Made by a program: the position numbers and the translations under genes. The notes beneath the pieces are model-generated. The model saw only the letters and a list, made by a program, of their open reading frames with translations. It was not told where the DNA came from and did no database searches. From Rhizorhabdus wittichii RW1 (GTDB taxonomy: Bacteria > Pseudomonadota > Alphaproteobacteria > Sphingomonadales > Sphingomonadaceae), in the NCBI GenBank assembly GCA_000016765.1, contig CP000699.1, positions 3,683,001-3,747,000 on the forward strand: a stretch of 64,000 nt of DNA, written 5' to 3'. Positions 28,132 through 36,638 of this stretch are shown one piece after another (the stretch's first letter is position 1; each line of letters starts with the position of its first letter).

Positions 28132-28535
28132 ACCTGGACGTGCGGCCAGCCGGCCGCGGTGACCTCATGTATCGGATCGAGCTGGATCAGCTCGGCCATA
28201 TCCTCGAACTTCTCGATCAACGGCGTCTCGAACGTGGCGAACGGCGCGGGGCGATCCCCCTCTGGCCCCGTTTCGGCGATCAGGTTGAGCGCCACCAGTT
28301 CGTCGAGGAACCGGCCGGCCTCATGCCGGGCGGCGGCCGCGTCCGCCGACGCCGCAGCGGCACCGGAGACGATCGCATCCCGCCCGCTCCCGGCCAGCGC
28401 ATGGCGCCAGATCTCGGCGGCGGTGCCGGCCAGATTATAATAGGCGCCGCTCTGGAAATCGATCGCGATGATCTCGCCATCGAGATCCTCGTAGGACATG
28501 CGCGCGGCGACGCCTTCGAAACTGGCTGACGTCAT
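28128..28535 (-). CDS. PqqD-like protein (RiPP recognition element)
   Basis: A 135-residue protein. Residues about 10-85 fit the PqqD winged-helix fold: MSYEDLDGEIIAIDFQSGAYYNLAGTAAEIWRHAL is the hallmark, with the residue run after Tyr that places leader peptides in the groove. PqqD domains bind leader peptides of ribosomal peptides and hand them to modifying enzymes. The acidic tail of about 50 residues (PLIEKFEDMAELIQLDPIHEV) is extra and could itself be a leader-like or partner-binding segment. It heads the overlapping operon behind GGGGAAG. Confidence 0.8.
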   Translation of the reverse strand: MTSASFEGVAARMSYEDLDGEIIAIDFQSGAYYNLAGTAAEIWRHALAGSGRDAIVSGAAAASADAAAARHEAGRFLDELVALNLIAETGPEGDRPAPFATFETPLIEKFEDMAELIQLDPIHEVTAAGWPHVQV

Positions 28536-28559
28536 GAAACTTCCCCCGAAAACCGCGCC

Positions 28560-28587
28560 AAACTACACGCTCATCTCGGGGATTCAA
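28560..28587 (-). promoter_or_regulatory. Possible promoter of the PqqD operon
   Basis: On the minus strand TTGAAT and TAGTTT are separated by 16 bases, in the 122-base gap between the cyclophilin stop and the PqqD-like gene. No other open frame of convincing coding character occupies this gap. Confidence 0.3.
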
Positions 28588-28657
28588 GGGCTTGGGGGGC
28601 GCCATGGTCCGGCCGACCGGGACGGATCGGCGCGCGGCACCGGAAGCGGGGATGGCG

Positions 28658-29587
28658 TCACTTGCGCAAGGTCGCCCGCACCGGCGGCAGCGCGTTGCAG
28701 ATGTCGAGCGCGCCCGCCGGACGGATGAAGAAATCGTCCTTGCGGTTGGCGCGCGCGGTCAGCCAGTCGGCGAAGCTCCGCGAATCGGCGCGCATCAGCT
28801 CGAAGGCCGGTCGCTCGGCGGCGGGCATGTCCGCCGCGATATGGGCCGCGACGATCGCCGGGCGCGGCGTCCCCTCCTTGTAGAAGCCGAGCGCCTCGGT
28901 GCCGCGCGGCAGCGCGCTCAGCGCCTCCATGCCCGACAGCACCCGCCCGACCAGCGCGATGTTGCGGTCGAGATGGCGCGGGCCATGGCCGATCACCGCG
29001 TAGAGCTCGGCCCCGGTGCCGGTGTCGGGGGCCAGGTTCCGTCCCACCCCGACCATGCCGTAGCAGTGGGGCAGCCAGGCGAGCGTCCCGTCGCTCGCCA
29101 CCGGCCAGCCGCCGGCATGCCCCACCCGCTCGGCATAGGCGTCGCGATAGGGCATCGCGCGAAAGCCGAGCTCCTTCAGGGCGCGCGCATATTCGGCGGG
29201 CGGGCTGGCGACGATGCCCTCGGGCAGCGGCTTCTTCTCGGTCGCGTCGCCCCATTGGACGACATAGTTGTCCTGCACGCGGTTGACGGTGATGCCGGCG
29301 AACCAGCTGCTCCGCGCGAGCCGCCGGATATTGGCGACATGAACCGGCGCGAAGCCGGGCGCGAGCGCGATGACGACCTGCCGGCCGCCCTCCAGATCGA
29401 CGACGAGCAGATCCTCGGGCGGGACCGCCACCCAGGCGTCGGCGGGCGCCGCCGCGACGATGTCGGCCGAGGAGAGCGGCCTGGCCGGCGGGCTCGACGC
29501 GCCGAGCGGCGCGCCGACGAGCAGCAGCGCGGCGAGCGGCCGGAGGGCGAAGCGGAGAAAGCGGGGATGGTCGTTCATGCCGGCCAT
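28658..29587 (-). CDS. Periplasmic cyclophilin-type peptidyl-prolyl isomerase
   Basis: A 309-residue cyclophilin. A signal peptide is visible (RFLRFALRPLAALLLVGAPLGASS). The isomerase fold follows, with VHVANIRRLARSSWFAGITVNRV and the core GMVGVGR, then IGHGPRHLDRNIALVGRVLSGMEALSALP. It is longer than the minimal enzyme because of a C-terminal extension. It catalyses prolyl cis-trans isomerisation during folding of exported proteins. The ATG at 29587 has GGGAG at nine bases; the next Met (29578) is an alternative. Further upstream the frame runs antisense to tRNA-Ser and is not coding. Confidence 0.85.
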   Translation of the reverse strand: MAGMNDHPRFLRFALRPLAALLLVGAPLGASSPPARPLSSADIVAAAPADAWVAVPPEDLLVVDLEGGRQVVIALAPGFAPVHVANIRRLARSSWFAGITVNRVQDNYVVQWGDATEKKPLPEGIVASPPAEYARALKELGFRAMPYRDAYAERVGHAGGWPVASDGTLAWLPHCYGMVGVGRNLAPDTGTGAELYAVIGHGPRHLDRNIALVGRVLSGMEALSALPRGTEALGFYKEGTPRPAIVAAHIAADMPAAERPAFELMRADSRSFADWLTARANRKDDFFIRPAGALDICNALPPVRATLRK

Positions 29588-31347
29588 GATACATGCTCCC
29601 GCGCCTTGCGGAACCCGTCGCCACCCGCTAGGGAACCGGCCTTCCAGCGCATGCGGAGCGGTGGCCGAGTGGTCGAAGGCGCTCGCCTGGAAAGTGAGTA
29701 TACGGCAAAACCGTATCGAGGGTTCGAATCCCTCCCGCTCCGCCATTTCAGTACAGAACTGGGCACCCCGGAATCCGCCGATTTCCCGCTTCCTACCGCG
29801 ACCAGCGTGCGCAGAAGTTCGCCTTTCGATCCCTTGATGAACACTTCGCGCTCCGCGACCTCGACGCGCTGGGCGAAGGCGCGCAGGTGATCGCGCCGGT
29901 AGCCGCCCCCGTCGATCCGCATCCGCTTGCGGGCGGTCGCCGCGAATCTCTGTACCATCTGCGGCGTGATCACCTGCTGTGTCGAACTGTCGAGCAGGGC
30001 CTGCGCCCGCTCCGAATCGGCCTTGGCTTGGTCCCTGAGGGCGCGCAGGCCCTCGATGCGGTCTTTCAGCGCCGGATCGTCCAGATCGGTCACACCGGCC
30101 TCTATGGCGTCATAGAGCCGTTTCAGGCGTAGCTCGGTCTCGGCGGAGCGCTTGTTCAGGTCCGCGATATGCTCGCGGCGGCGCTCGCCGCGCTCCTGCC
30201 TGCGGTCGAGGACAGCGGACAGGACGGTTTCCAGCCGGGAGGGGTCAAGGAACTCGCGCTCGATATGGTCGATCACCACGGTGTCGAGCTTGTCCATCGG
30301 GATCGCACGGCCCTCGCATCCGGTCTCGCCCTGCCGCGCCTTGATCGAGCAGGCATAGTAGCGATAGCGCCCGCCCTTGCCGGTGCGGATGGTCATGGCC
30401 CCGCCGCACCTGGCGCAATAGCAGATGCCGGTAAGCAGCGTGGGACCGCTGACCACGCGGGCGGGCGTCACCTTGGGATTGCGCGCCTTGAGCCGCGCCT
30501 GAACCGTGTCGAAGGTCTCCCGGTCGATCAGCGGAGGGACAGGAACGACCACGACTTCGCTTTGCGGCTTCAACTCCTTGGCCTTGGTGCGCTTGTTGAA
30601 CTCATGCTCGCCGATATAGGTGCGCCGGGTCAGGATGCGGTGAAGCTGGCCGATGCCCCAGCGCCCGCCGTCACGGGTGAAGATGCGCCGCGCATTGAGG
30701 TGGGTGACGATGGCCTTGACGCCCATCGGGCCGGTCGATCCGTCGCCTTCCAGCGCAAGGCGGAAGATCAGGCGGATCGTGTCGGCGTGCAGCGGATCGA
30801 TCTCCAGCTTCTTCTTGACCTTCGCCCCGCGCTGCTCGGCGGCGATGATGCGATAGCCGATGGGCGGAAGCGCACCGTTCCAGAAGCCCTGCCGCGCATT
30901 CTCCTTCAAGGCCCGCATGACGTGCTTGGCGTTCTCCTTGGACTGATACTCATCGAACAGCGCCATGATCTGGCGCATCATCACATGCATGGGGTCGTCG
31001 CCCATTTCCTGCGTGATGGAGACCAGCTTGACGCCGTTCTTGGCCAGCTTCCTGACATAGAACTCAAGCTCGAAGTGATCGCGGAAGAAGCGCGAGAAGC
31101 TGTGAACGACCACCACGTCAAACGGTGCTGGCTTGGTCGTGCCTGCCTCGATCATGCGCTGGAACTCGGGACGGCGGTCGTTGGTGGCGGAGGCTCCCGC
31201 CTCGACATATGTTTCGGCCAGATGGTAGCCGCGCGCGGCGCACCACGCTTCGCCCTGCCGCTTCTGATCGGGAATGGAGACGTCATGCTCGGCCTGCCGC
31301 GCCGTCGAGACGCGCAGATAGAGGGCGGCGCGTAGCGGCACGGTCAT
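29575..31347 (-). CDS. Large serine recombinase (site-specific integrase)
   Basis: A 590-residue recombinase. The N-terminal resolvase domain has the catalytic serine in YLRVSTARQ (Ser14) and the VVVHSFSRFFRD arginine region. A recombinase domain (PPIGYRII...) follows, then a zinc ribbon with CYCARCGG and a later Cys pair, and a coiled coil near residues 390-470. The last roughly 55 residues are translated from the antisense of tRNA-Ser and the cyclophilin upstream region, so they come from host DNA at the attachment site. The natural end before integration is unknown. It is last in a gene run after mazE, mazF and an 84-residue gene. Confidence 0.9.
   Translation of the reverse strand: MTVPLRAALYLRVSTARQAEHDVSIPDQKRQGEAWCAARGYHLAETYVEAGASATNDRRPEFQRMIEAGTTKPAPFDVVVVHSFSRFFRDHFELEFYVRKLAKNGVKLVSITQEMGDDPMHVMMRQIMALFDEYQSKENAKHVMRALKENARQGFWNGALPPIGYRIIAAEQRGAKVKKKLEIDPLHADTIRLIFRLALEGDGSTGPMGVKAIVTHLNARRIFTRDGGRWGIGQLHRILTRRTYIGEHEFNKRTKAKELKPQSEVVVVPVPPLIDRETFDTVQARLKARNPKVTPARVVSGPTLLTGICYCARCGGAMTIRTGKGGRYRYYACSIKARQGETGCEGRAIPMDKLDTVVIDHIEREFLDPSRLETVLSAVLDRRQERGERRREHIADLNKRSAETELRLKRLYDAIEAGVTDLDDPALKDRIEGLRALRDQAKADSERAQALLDSSTQQVITPQMVQRFAATARKRMRIDGGGYRRDHLRAFAQRVEVAEREVFIKGSKGELLRTLVAVGSGKSADSGVPSSVLKWRSGRDSNPRYGFAVYSLSRRAPSTTRPPLRMRWKAGSLAGGDGFRKAREHVSWPA
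29655..29745 (+). tRNA. tRNA-Ser(GGA)
   Basis: The acceptor stem GGAGCGG pairs with CCGCTCC, the discriminator is G, and CCA is encoded. The D-arm is GGCCGAGTGGTCGAAGGC. The anticodon stem CTCGC/GTGAG holds the loop CTGGAAA with anticodon GGA (29689-29691). A long class II variable arm and the TTCGAAT T-loop follow. It is complete and serves UCC/UCU codons. Its 3' side borders a serine-recombinase element. Confidence 0.97.
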
Positions 31348-31368
31348 GGGGCATGTCTCCTTCTCAGG

Positions 31369-31623
31369 TCATGTGCTCGGCCCGAACAGTTCGTCGAAGA
31401 GATCACCGAACCAAGCCTCGAACAGGTCGATTTCCGCCTCGGTGACCGGCAGCGGATCGGGCCAGTCGTCGGTAACGGTCCATGTCTCGGGGGAATGTTT
31501 CGGCGGTCGCCCGATGCGCGGCAAAGGCCGGGCCTCGGCATAGGCGTAAAGGTCTTTGGGCAGCGCGCCGGTCCGGGCGCGCCCGCGACGTTTGGGGCTG
31601 CTATGGGCGCGCGTCTTGGACAT
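31369..31623 (-). CDS. Small hypothetical protein beside the recombinase
   Basis: 84 residues: a basic N-terminal half (RRGRARTG, RIGRPPKHSPETW, with an AT-hook-like GRPPK) and an acidic C-terminal half (EAEIDLFEAWFGDLFDELF). It ends 21 bases before the recombinase start in the same direction. The layout could suit a recombination directionality or accessory DNA-binding role, but this is a guess and I do not recognise the family. Confidence 0.5.
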   Translation of the reverse strand: MSKTRAHSSPKRRGRARTGALPKDLYAYAEARPLPRIGRPPKHSPETWTVTDDWPDPLPVTEAEIDLFEAWFGDLFDELFGPST

Positions 31624-31717
31624 GCCGCAAGAATCGGCTGCGCGTCCAGAATCGCGAATAGCCCATGTGCCGCCGATGACCGTCTTTTCCCTACCGGGTG
31701 GAGAGAAGGCGCGAAGC

Positions 31718-32077
31718 TCATGACTGCTTCCCCCTTCCGGCGCGTGGCGTCACCGCCATGCCGAGAAAGACCGTCATGGCCTGATTGAGCCGCACCATGT
31801 CCTCGTCATCGAGGCGGCCCACCTGCGCGCCCATCCTCGCCTTGGGAACGGTGGTGATCTTGTCGACCATCATGCGGCAGGTGGAGCGAAGGCCGTTGCG
31901 CTCGTTCGGCTCGACCACGAGCCGGAACAGCGGTGCGTCGGTCGGGTCGGTGGTGAAGACGCAAATGGTGATCGAATCCGTGGCGTCGAAATTGTCGTCC
32001 TGCACGATCACGGCTGGACGCGGCTTGCCCGCGTAGTTGTTGCCGCCGGAGACGGTCCAGACCTCGCCGCGCCTCAT
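31718..32077 (-). CDS. mazF: MazF/PemK-type endoribonuclease toxin
   Basis: A 119-residue toxin of the MazF/PemK fold: MRRGEVWTVSGG, then KPRPAVIVQDD, the STCRMMVDKITTVPKARMG strand region and the C-terminal helix LNQAMTVFLGM. Such toxins cut mRNA at short motifs unless bound by the antitoxin. The ATG overlaps the upstream antitoxin stop by 4 bases. It likely stabilises the mobile region. Confidence 0.9.
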   Translation of the reverse strand: MRRGEVWTVSGGNNYAGKPRPAVIVQDDNFDATDSITICVFTTDPTDAPLFRLVVEPNERNGLRSTCRMMVDKITTVPKARMGAQVGRLDDEDMVRLNQAMTVFLGMAVTPRAGRGKQS

Positions 32078-32298
32078 TCATCGCTCCAGTCGGACACGGC
32101 GTCGATGAAGGCTTGATCCTCGGCGGCGTGAGCGCTGGCGGCAACCGCCTGCGACTGGCGGCGGGCCTGATCCCGGAAAGAGGGGGAGCGCACGTCGGGC
32201 ACCCAAATCTGGATCGGGCGCAGACCGAGCGCGCGCAGCCGCTCCCGATGCTCGCGCACCTTCACCCGGACGGGCTTGGGCTTCGATGTGGCAACCAT
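32074..32298 (-). CDS. mazE: MazE-family antitoxin
   Basis: 74 residues: a basic DNA-binding-type N-terminus (KPVRVKVREHRERLRALGLRPIQIWVPDV) and an acidic tail (AFIDAVSDWSDE) that would block the toxin. The start is placed at the ATG with GGAGG nine bases upstream; an ATG four codons earlier overlaps that ribosome site. A perfect 12-base palindrome lies just upstream and is the likely autoregulatory operator. Confidence 0.8.
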   Translation of the reverse strand: MVATSKPKPVRVKVREHRERLRALGLRPIQIWVPDVRSPSFRDQARRQSQAVAASAHAAEDQAFIDAVSDWSDE

Positions 32299-32318
32299 GA
32301 CGGCCTCCATGCGGAATA

Positions 32319-32330
32319 GTTACATGTAAC
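32319..32330 (-). promoter_or_regulatory. Palindromic operator candidate of mazEF
   Basis: GTTACATGTAAC is perfectly symmetric and lies 21 bases before the antitoxin start in an AT-richer patch. This is the usual place for a toxin-antitoxin autorepression site. Confidence 0.55.
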
Positions 32331-32870
32331 CTATCATCAACTCCACCCCAACGCCAGTGATTTTGATCGATGGCGCACCGCGAGGAGCAGAACACCAGCA
32401 AATGAGCCAAAGCGGGCGCTGGCGAAGCCCTTCGCAGATGCGGCGGATTGCATCGTCCGCCAACCCCTTGAACAGGCTGCATAATCAGCGAGGACGCACG
32501 GTGCGGCGCGGCTCCGCACGTTGCGGAAAGGTGCCAAAAGCCCAATAAAAACAACCGTCAAGCCGCCCCACACGGTGTGGCCTTTTATCCTGCCATCAAG
32601 CAGGAGTGCCGCTCCCGACCCAGCAAAATCAGGACATTCCGATGAATCACGGCACCACGGGTGCAAAATCATGGTGCCGGAAACGGCGCCCCAGAACAGT
32701 GTGCAGACAAGGGCTTGCCCTCAAACCGCCGCCGCATAGTGCCGGTTTGCTTTATCTTGCCCTCGCACAATTACCGCCTTTCCCGCACCTTCCACTCGTA
32801 GAAGATGGGATCGCGAACGCGGTCCCAATCGTCCCCTGTCTGCTTGGAAAGCCCCCGACCGGGACGGCGA
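32331..32870. other. Stretch without a convincing gene
   Basis: Short frames exist on both strands but none has a ribosome site, family motif or coherent codon use. A minus-strand frame ending at 32771 closes with KQTGDDWDRVRDPIFYEWKVRERR-like sequence that could be the tail of a lost gene. The stretch probably holds eroded 5' parts of the relaxase and other mobile DNA. Confidence 0.4.
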
Positions 32871-32981
32871 CAGGCGGTCAAGGCGGGCGCGTCAGCGCCA
32901 CCGCGCAGCGGCTTGGCCTTGAGGGGCTGACGGCGTTCCGGTCTCCTCGCCAAGAGCAGGCAACAGACCTGCTGACGGGCG

Positions 32982-33353
32982 ATGGACCGCCGCCGCGAGC
33001 ATCATATCGATCGGGACGACGCCGCCAGCCAGCCGAATGGCGGCATCGCCTATCGGCGCAATCTCCTCGCCACGCTGCGCGAGCACAGATTGCCCGCGTC
33101 GGCGGCGAACTGGCCGCGACGAAGGGGCTGCCGTTCCGCACCGCTACCGATGGTGAGACTGTCTCCGGCAAATTCACTGGTACTGTGCAGCTATCGAGCG
33201 GCAAGTTCGCCATGGTCGAGCAGAGCCACGAGTTCACCCTTGTCCCGTGGCGGCCCCGTCATCGACCGACAGCTTGGCAAAGAGGTCAGCGGCATCGTTC
33301 AGGGCGGTTCGGTGTCGTGGCAGGTGGGACGGCAAAGGGGATTGGGACTTTAG
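32982..33353 (+). pseudogene. Relic of a DUF3363/VirD2-type relaxase (C-terminal part)
   Basis: Three successive frames read as one C-terminal relaxase domain. NGGIAYRRNLLATLRE is followed, after a frame change near 33086, by ARVGGELAATKGLPFR, TDGETVSG and SSGKFAMVEQ. After a second change near 33257 comes GPVIDRQLGKEVSGIVQGG and the stop at 33353. This pattern is characteristic of DUF3363-containing TraI/VirD2-like proteins that nick transfer origins. The nickase N-terminus is missing. A virD2-like gene directly upstream of floR is the arrangement known from ISCR2-linked resistance segments. Confidence 0.65.
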
Positions 33354-33436
33354 AAGCCGACGATATCGCATTGCAATGCAACACATAATCATATATCGAA
33401 GCAGCCATTCAAATTCACAAGTGTTAGGCCATCAGC

Positions 33437-33466
33437 ATGGGAAGCTCTCAGTCCGCAGACAAGTAA
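33437..33466 (+). CDS. Nine-residue leader peptide of phenicol attenuator
   Basis: The tiny frame encodes MGSSQSADK and stops with TAA immediately before a strong hairpin. It closely resembles the cmlA attenuation leader (MSTSKNADK in my recollection), where drug-stalled ribosomes on the leader open a downstream stem and allow exporter expression. It lies 105 bases upstream of the exporter ATG. The match in length, the shared ADK end and the position make chance unlikely. Confidence 0.65.
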   Translation: MGSSQSADK

Positions 33467-33495
33467 GCCGCAACAACGAGAATTGTTGTTGCGGC
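33467..33495 (+). promoter_or_regulatory. Attenuator hairpin upstream of exporter gene
   Basis: GCCGCAACAAC and GTTGTTGCGGC form a perfect 11-bp stem with a 7-base loop. The stem starts right after the leader-peptide stop. Ribosome stalling on the leader would disrupt it. The exporter's own ribosome site is about 60 bases further on, so the exact mechanism (translational or transcriptional) is open. Confidence 0.6.
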
Positions 33496-33571
33496 GTTCT
33501 GTAAGACCAATCCCCTCTGATTGCTGACGAGCAGACGCCGCCCGGTATCCTTAATCGAGCGGTTTTTCGTC

Positions 33572-34270
33572 ATGACCAACACACGCCCCCAGTGGGCCTA
33601 TACTCTGCCGGCAGCGCTGCTGCTGATGGCACCCTTCGACATTCTCGCCTCACTGGCGATGGATATTTATCTTCCCGTCGTCCCTTCGATGCCTGGCATC
33701 CTGAATACGACGCCATCTGTTATCCAACTCACGTTGAGCCTCTATATGGTGATGCTCGGTGTGGGCCAGGTGGTCTTTGGCCCGATCTCGGATCGAATAG
33801 GGCGGCGACCAGTCCTGCTTACAGGCGCAGCGCTGTTCACCCTTGCATCTCTTGCAGCAGGATGGTCGTCGACCGCCCCTGCCTTTGTTGGCTTTCGTCT
33901 GCTTCAAGCAATTGGCGCGTCAGCCGCAATGGTTGCAACATTCGCGACGGTGCGTGATGTTTACGGCAATCGCCCGGAAGGTGTCGTGATATACGGCCTT
34001 TTCAGTTCTATGCTGGCCTTCGTGCCCGCCCTTGGGCCTATTGCCGGAGCATTGATTGGGACGTCCTTGGGCTGGCAGGCGATATTCATCACCTTAGCCG
34101 GATTGGCATTTCTAGCGCTTCTGAACGCTATGTTCAGGTGGCACGAAACTCAGCCTGAAGATCAGGCAAAGATGCGTCGACCCGTGTGGCCGATTTTCGT
34201 AAGCCCCGCCTTTTGGGTTTATACCCTCGGCTTTAGCGCGGCTATGGGCACATTCTTTACCTTCTTTGTG
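33572..34270 (+). pseudogene. floR: floR/cmlA-type phenicol exporter, truncated
   Basis: About 233 codons match the N-terminal 60% of FloR-type major-facilitator exporters (chloramphenicol/florfenicol efflux, about 404 residues). They cover the start TRPQWAYTLPAALLLMAPFDILASL, the motif GPISDRIGRRP between membrane segments 2 and 3, and ATVRDVYGNRPEG. About seven membrane segments remain. Homology stops at TFFTFF, where an IS21-family end begins; the rest of the gene is not found on the far side. It reads like a diverged floR variant rather than the common clinical allele. The remnant is presumably non-functional. Confidence 0.75.
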
Positions 34271-34378
34271 GATCGGCGTGCAAAAAGGACCCCGTTAGCG
34301 GGGTGATCGGCGTCTAAAAGGGACCCCTCATTTCGATGGTTTAAGCAGCCGGCTGGATTTTCAGGCGGCGAGATCGGG

Positions 34379-35893
34379 ATGTTGATTTTGGAGACAGTGG
34401 TTCGGATTCGGCGCGAGTATGCCGGCGGCAAGGCGATCAAGGCGATCGCGCGGGATTTGCATGTGTCGCGGAAGGTGATCCGCAAGGCGATCCGGGCGCC
34501 GGAAGGCGCATTCGACTATCAGCGCAAGGTTCAGCCACTGCCTAGGATCGGGCCGTTTCAGGATCGCCTGAACACACTGCTGGAAGAGAACGAGGTGCGC
34601 GGCAGGCGCGAGCGACTGCGGATGACGCGGATACATGATCTGCTGGAGCGCGAAGGTTTTGAGGGTTCCTACGATGCCGTTCGGCGCTACGCGGCGCGCT
34701 GGAAGGCCGACCGGCGCAAGGATGCCGGCGATGGTGTCACCGCCTTCATCCCGCTGATGTTCAAGCCGGGCGAGGCCTACCAGTTCGACTGGAGCCATGA
34801 GGATGTGGAGATCGCCGGCAAGCCGATGCGCGTGAAGGTTGCGCATATGCGGCTGTGTGCATCGCGGGCGGTCTATGTCCGGGCCTATCCGCGCGAGAGT
34901 CAGGAGATGCTGTTCGACGCGCATGCGCGCGGCTTTGCTTTCTTCGGCGGCGTGCCGGGCCGCGGCATCTACGATAATATGAAGACGGCGGTGACGAGCG
35001 TGTTCACGGGGAAGGAGCGGGTCTTCAACCGGCGGTTCCTGATCATGACCGACCATTATATGGTCGAGCCCACCGCCTGCTCGCCGGCGGCGGGATGGGA
35101 GAAGGGCCAGGTCGAGAACCAGGTGCAGACGATCCGGGGCCGCTTCTTCCAACCCCGGTTGCGGTTCGCCAGCCTCGACGAGCTCAATGGCTGGCTGGAG
35201 GCCGAGTGCCAGCGCTGGGCGGAACGACAGGCACACCCGGAACAGGGCGAGCTGACCGTGGCGCAGGCGCTGGAGATCGAGCGATCGGCACTGCAGCCGA
35301 TGCTGGGACCGTTCGACGGCTTTAACGAGAGCGAGCATGCGGTGACGGGCACCTGCCTGATCAGCTTCGATCGCAACCGCTACTCGGTTCTCTCGACGGT
35401 GGCGCGGCGGACGGTGCAGGTCCGGGCCTATGCCGACCGCATTGTCGTGCGCTGCGGCGAGGAGGTTGTCGCCGAGCATCCCCGCTACTTCGGGCGCAAC
35501 CGCACGATCTATGACCCCTGGCATTATCTGCCGGTACTGGCCCGCAAGCCCGGAGCGCTGCGGAACGGCGCGCCCTTCCAGGACTGGGATCTGCCGCCGG
35601 CGCTGGCGCGCCTGCGCCGCAAGCTTGGCAATGGCGACGATGCCGACCGCCGGTTCGTCCGTGTGCTGTCGGCCGTGCTGACCGATGGTCTGGAGCCGGT
35701 CGAAGCGGCCGTCCGCGAGGCATTGGCGACCGGCACGGCGAGCGACGACCTGATCCTCAACATCCTGGCGCGGCGCCGCGAACCGCCGCGACCGCTCACC
35801 ATCATCACCTCCGAAGACAGCGCCTTGCGCCATCCGCCGATCGCCGACTGCGCCCGTTACGACCAGCTGAGGACCTTCGATGCAGCGGCATGA
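34379..35893 (+). CDS. istA: IS21-family transposase IstA
   Basis: A 504-residue DDE transposase. The N-terminal helix-turn-helix is [24 protein letters not shown]. The catalytic core has Asp in QFDWSHEDV, Asp in GIYDNMKT and Glu in KGQVENQVQ, then a C-terminal domain for end binding. Length and domain order are complete. It overlaps istB by 14 bases, a common arrangement for coupled translation. It probably still makes an active enzyme. Confidence 0.95.
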   Translation: MLILETVVRIRREYAGGKAIKAIARDLHVSRKVIRKAIRAPEGAFDYQRKVQPLPRIGPFQDRLNTLLEENEVRGRRERLRMTRIHDLLEREGFEGSYDAVRRYAARWKADRRKDAGDGVTAFIPLMFKPGEAYQFDWSHEDVEIAGKPMRVKVAHMRLCASRAVYVRAYPRESQEMLFDAHARGFAFFGGVPGRGIYDNMKTAVTSVFTGKERVFNRRFLIMTDHYMVEPTACSPAAGWEKGQVENQVQTIRGRFFQPRLRFASLDELNGWLEAECQRWAERQAHPEQGELTVAQALEIERSALQPMLGPFDGFNESEHAVTGTCLISFDRNRYSVLSTVARRTVQVRAYADRIVVRCGEEVVAEHPRYFGRNRTIYDPWHYLPVLARKPGALRNGAPFQDWDLPPALARLRRKLGNGDDADRRFVRVLSAVLTDGLEPVEAAVREALATGTASDDLILNILARRREPPRPLTIITSEDSALRHPPIADCARYDQLRTFDAAA

Positions 35894-36608
35894 CATGATC
35901 GAGGCGATGCGCGGGCTTGGGCTCAAGGGCATGGCGGGCGCGTTCGACGATGCGGTCACCACCGGCCTTCAGCGCCAGCGCACCACGATGGAGATACTGA
36001 CCGACCTTCTGCGCGCGGAAGCAACACATCGCCATGCTGCCTCGATCCGATACCGGATGGCGGCCGCCCGGCTGCCGGTCGTGAAGGATATCGATGCGTT
36101 CCGGTTCGAGGGCACGCCGATCAACGAGGGGCTGGTGCGTTCGCTGCACAGTGGCGCGTTCCTGCCCGCTCGGCGCAACATCGTCCTGGTCGGCGGCACG
36201 GGCACCGGCAAAACCCACCTGGCCATCGCCATCGCCGCCAATGTCGTTCGCTCGGGTGCGCGAGGCCGCTACTTCAACACCGTCGATCTGGTGACCCGCC
36301 TCGAAGAGGAGGCCAGGATCGGCAAGAGCGGCGCTCTCGCCGCCCAGCTATCCCGACTCGACCTGATCGTGCTCGACGAACTGGGATATCTGCCGTTCGC
36401 CCGCTCGGGCGGCCAGTTGCTGTTCCACCTGATCAGCAAGCTCTACGAGCAGACCAGCGTCATCATCACCACCAACCTCGCGTTCGGCGAATGGCCCACC
36501 GTGTTCGGCGATCCCAAGATGACCACCGCGCTCCTTGATCGCGTCACCCACCATTGCGACATCGTCGAGACCGGCAATGACAGCTGGCGCTTCAAAAACC
36601 GCAGCTGA
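35880..36608 (+). CDS. istB: IS21-family helper ATPase IstB
   Basis: A 242-residue AAA+ (DnaC-like) ATPase that selects target DNA for IstA. Walker A is GGTGTGKTH near residue 102, Walker B is [14 protein letters not shown] near 160, and [30 protein letters not shown] is the sensor/C-terminal signature. It starts within the istA end. Full length and motifs look intact. Confidence 0.95.
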   Translation: MQRHDMIEAMRGLGLKGMAGAFDDAVTTGLQRQRTTMEILTDLLRAEATHRHAASIRYRMAAARLPVVKDIDAFRFEGTPINEGLVRSLHSGAFLPARRNIVLVGGTGTGKTHLAIAIAANVVRSGARGRYFNTVDLVTRLEEEARIGKSGALAAQLSRLDLIVLDELGYLPFARSGGQLLFHLISKLYEQTSVIITTNLAFGEWPTVFGDPKMTTALLDRVTHHCDIVETGNDSWRFKNRS

Positions 36609-36638
36609 TCGCCCCCACCGACCTCCGATTAAAAGATG

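Noticed and set aside
28536..28657. RiPP precursor peptide before the PqqD-like gene
   Set aside because: A short ATG frame exists but runs into the PqqD-like gene in another frame, has no ribosome site and no leader/core pattern.
29587..29746. N-terminal extension of the cyclophilin across tRNA-Ser
   Set aside because: These residues are the antisense of the tRNA gene; a signal peptide and ribosome site support the internal start.
32771..32953. 60-codon minus-strand frame in the mobile region
   Set aside because: The tail looks protein-like, but there is no start signal, family match or conserved context; kept only as a remark on the empty stretch.
34361..35962. 533-codon open frame on the minus strand
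   Set aside because: Antisense of istA, which has a complete DDE transposase layout.
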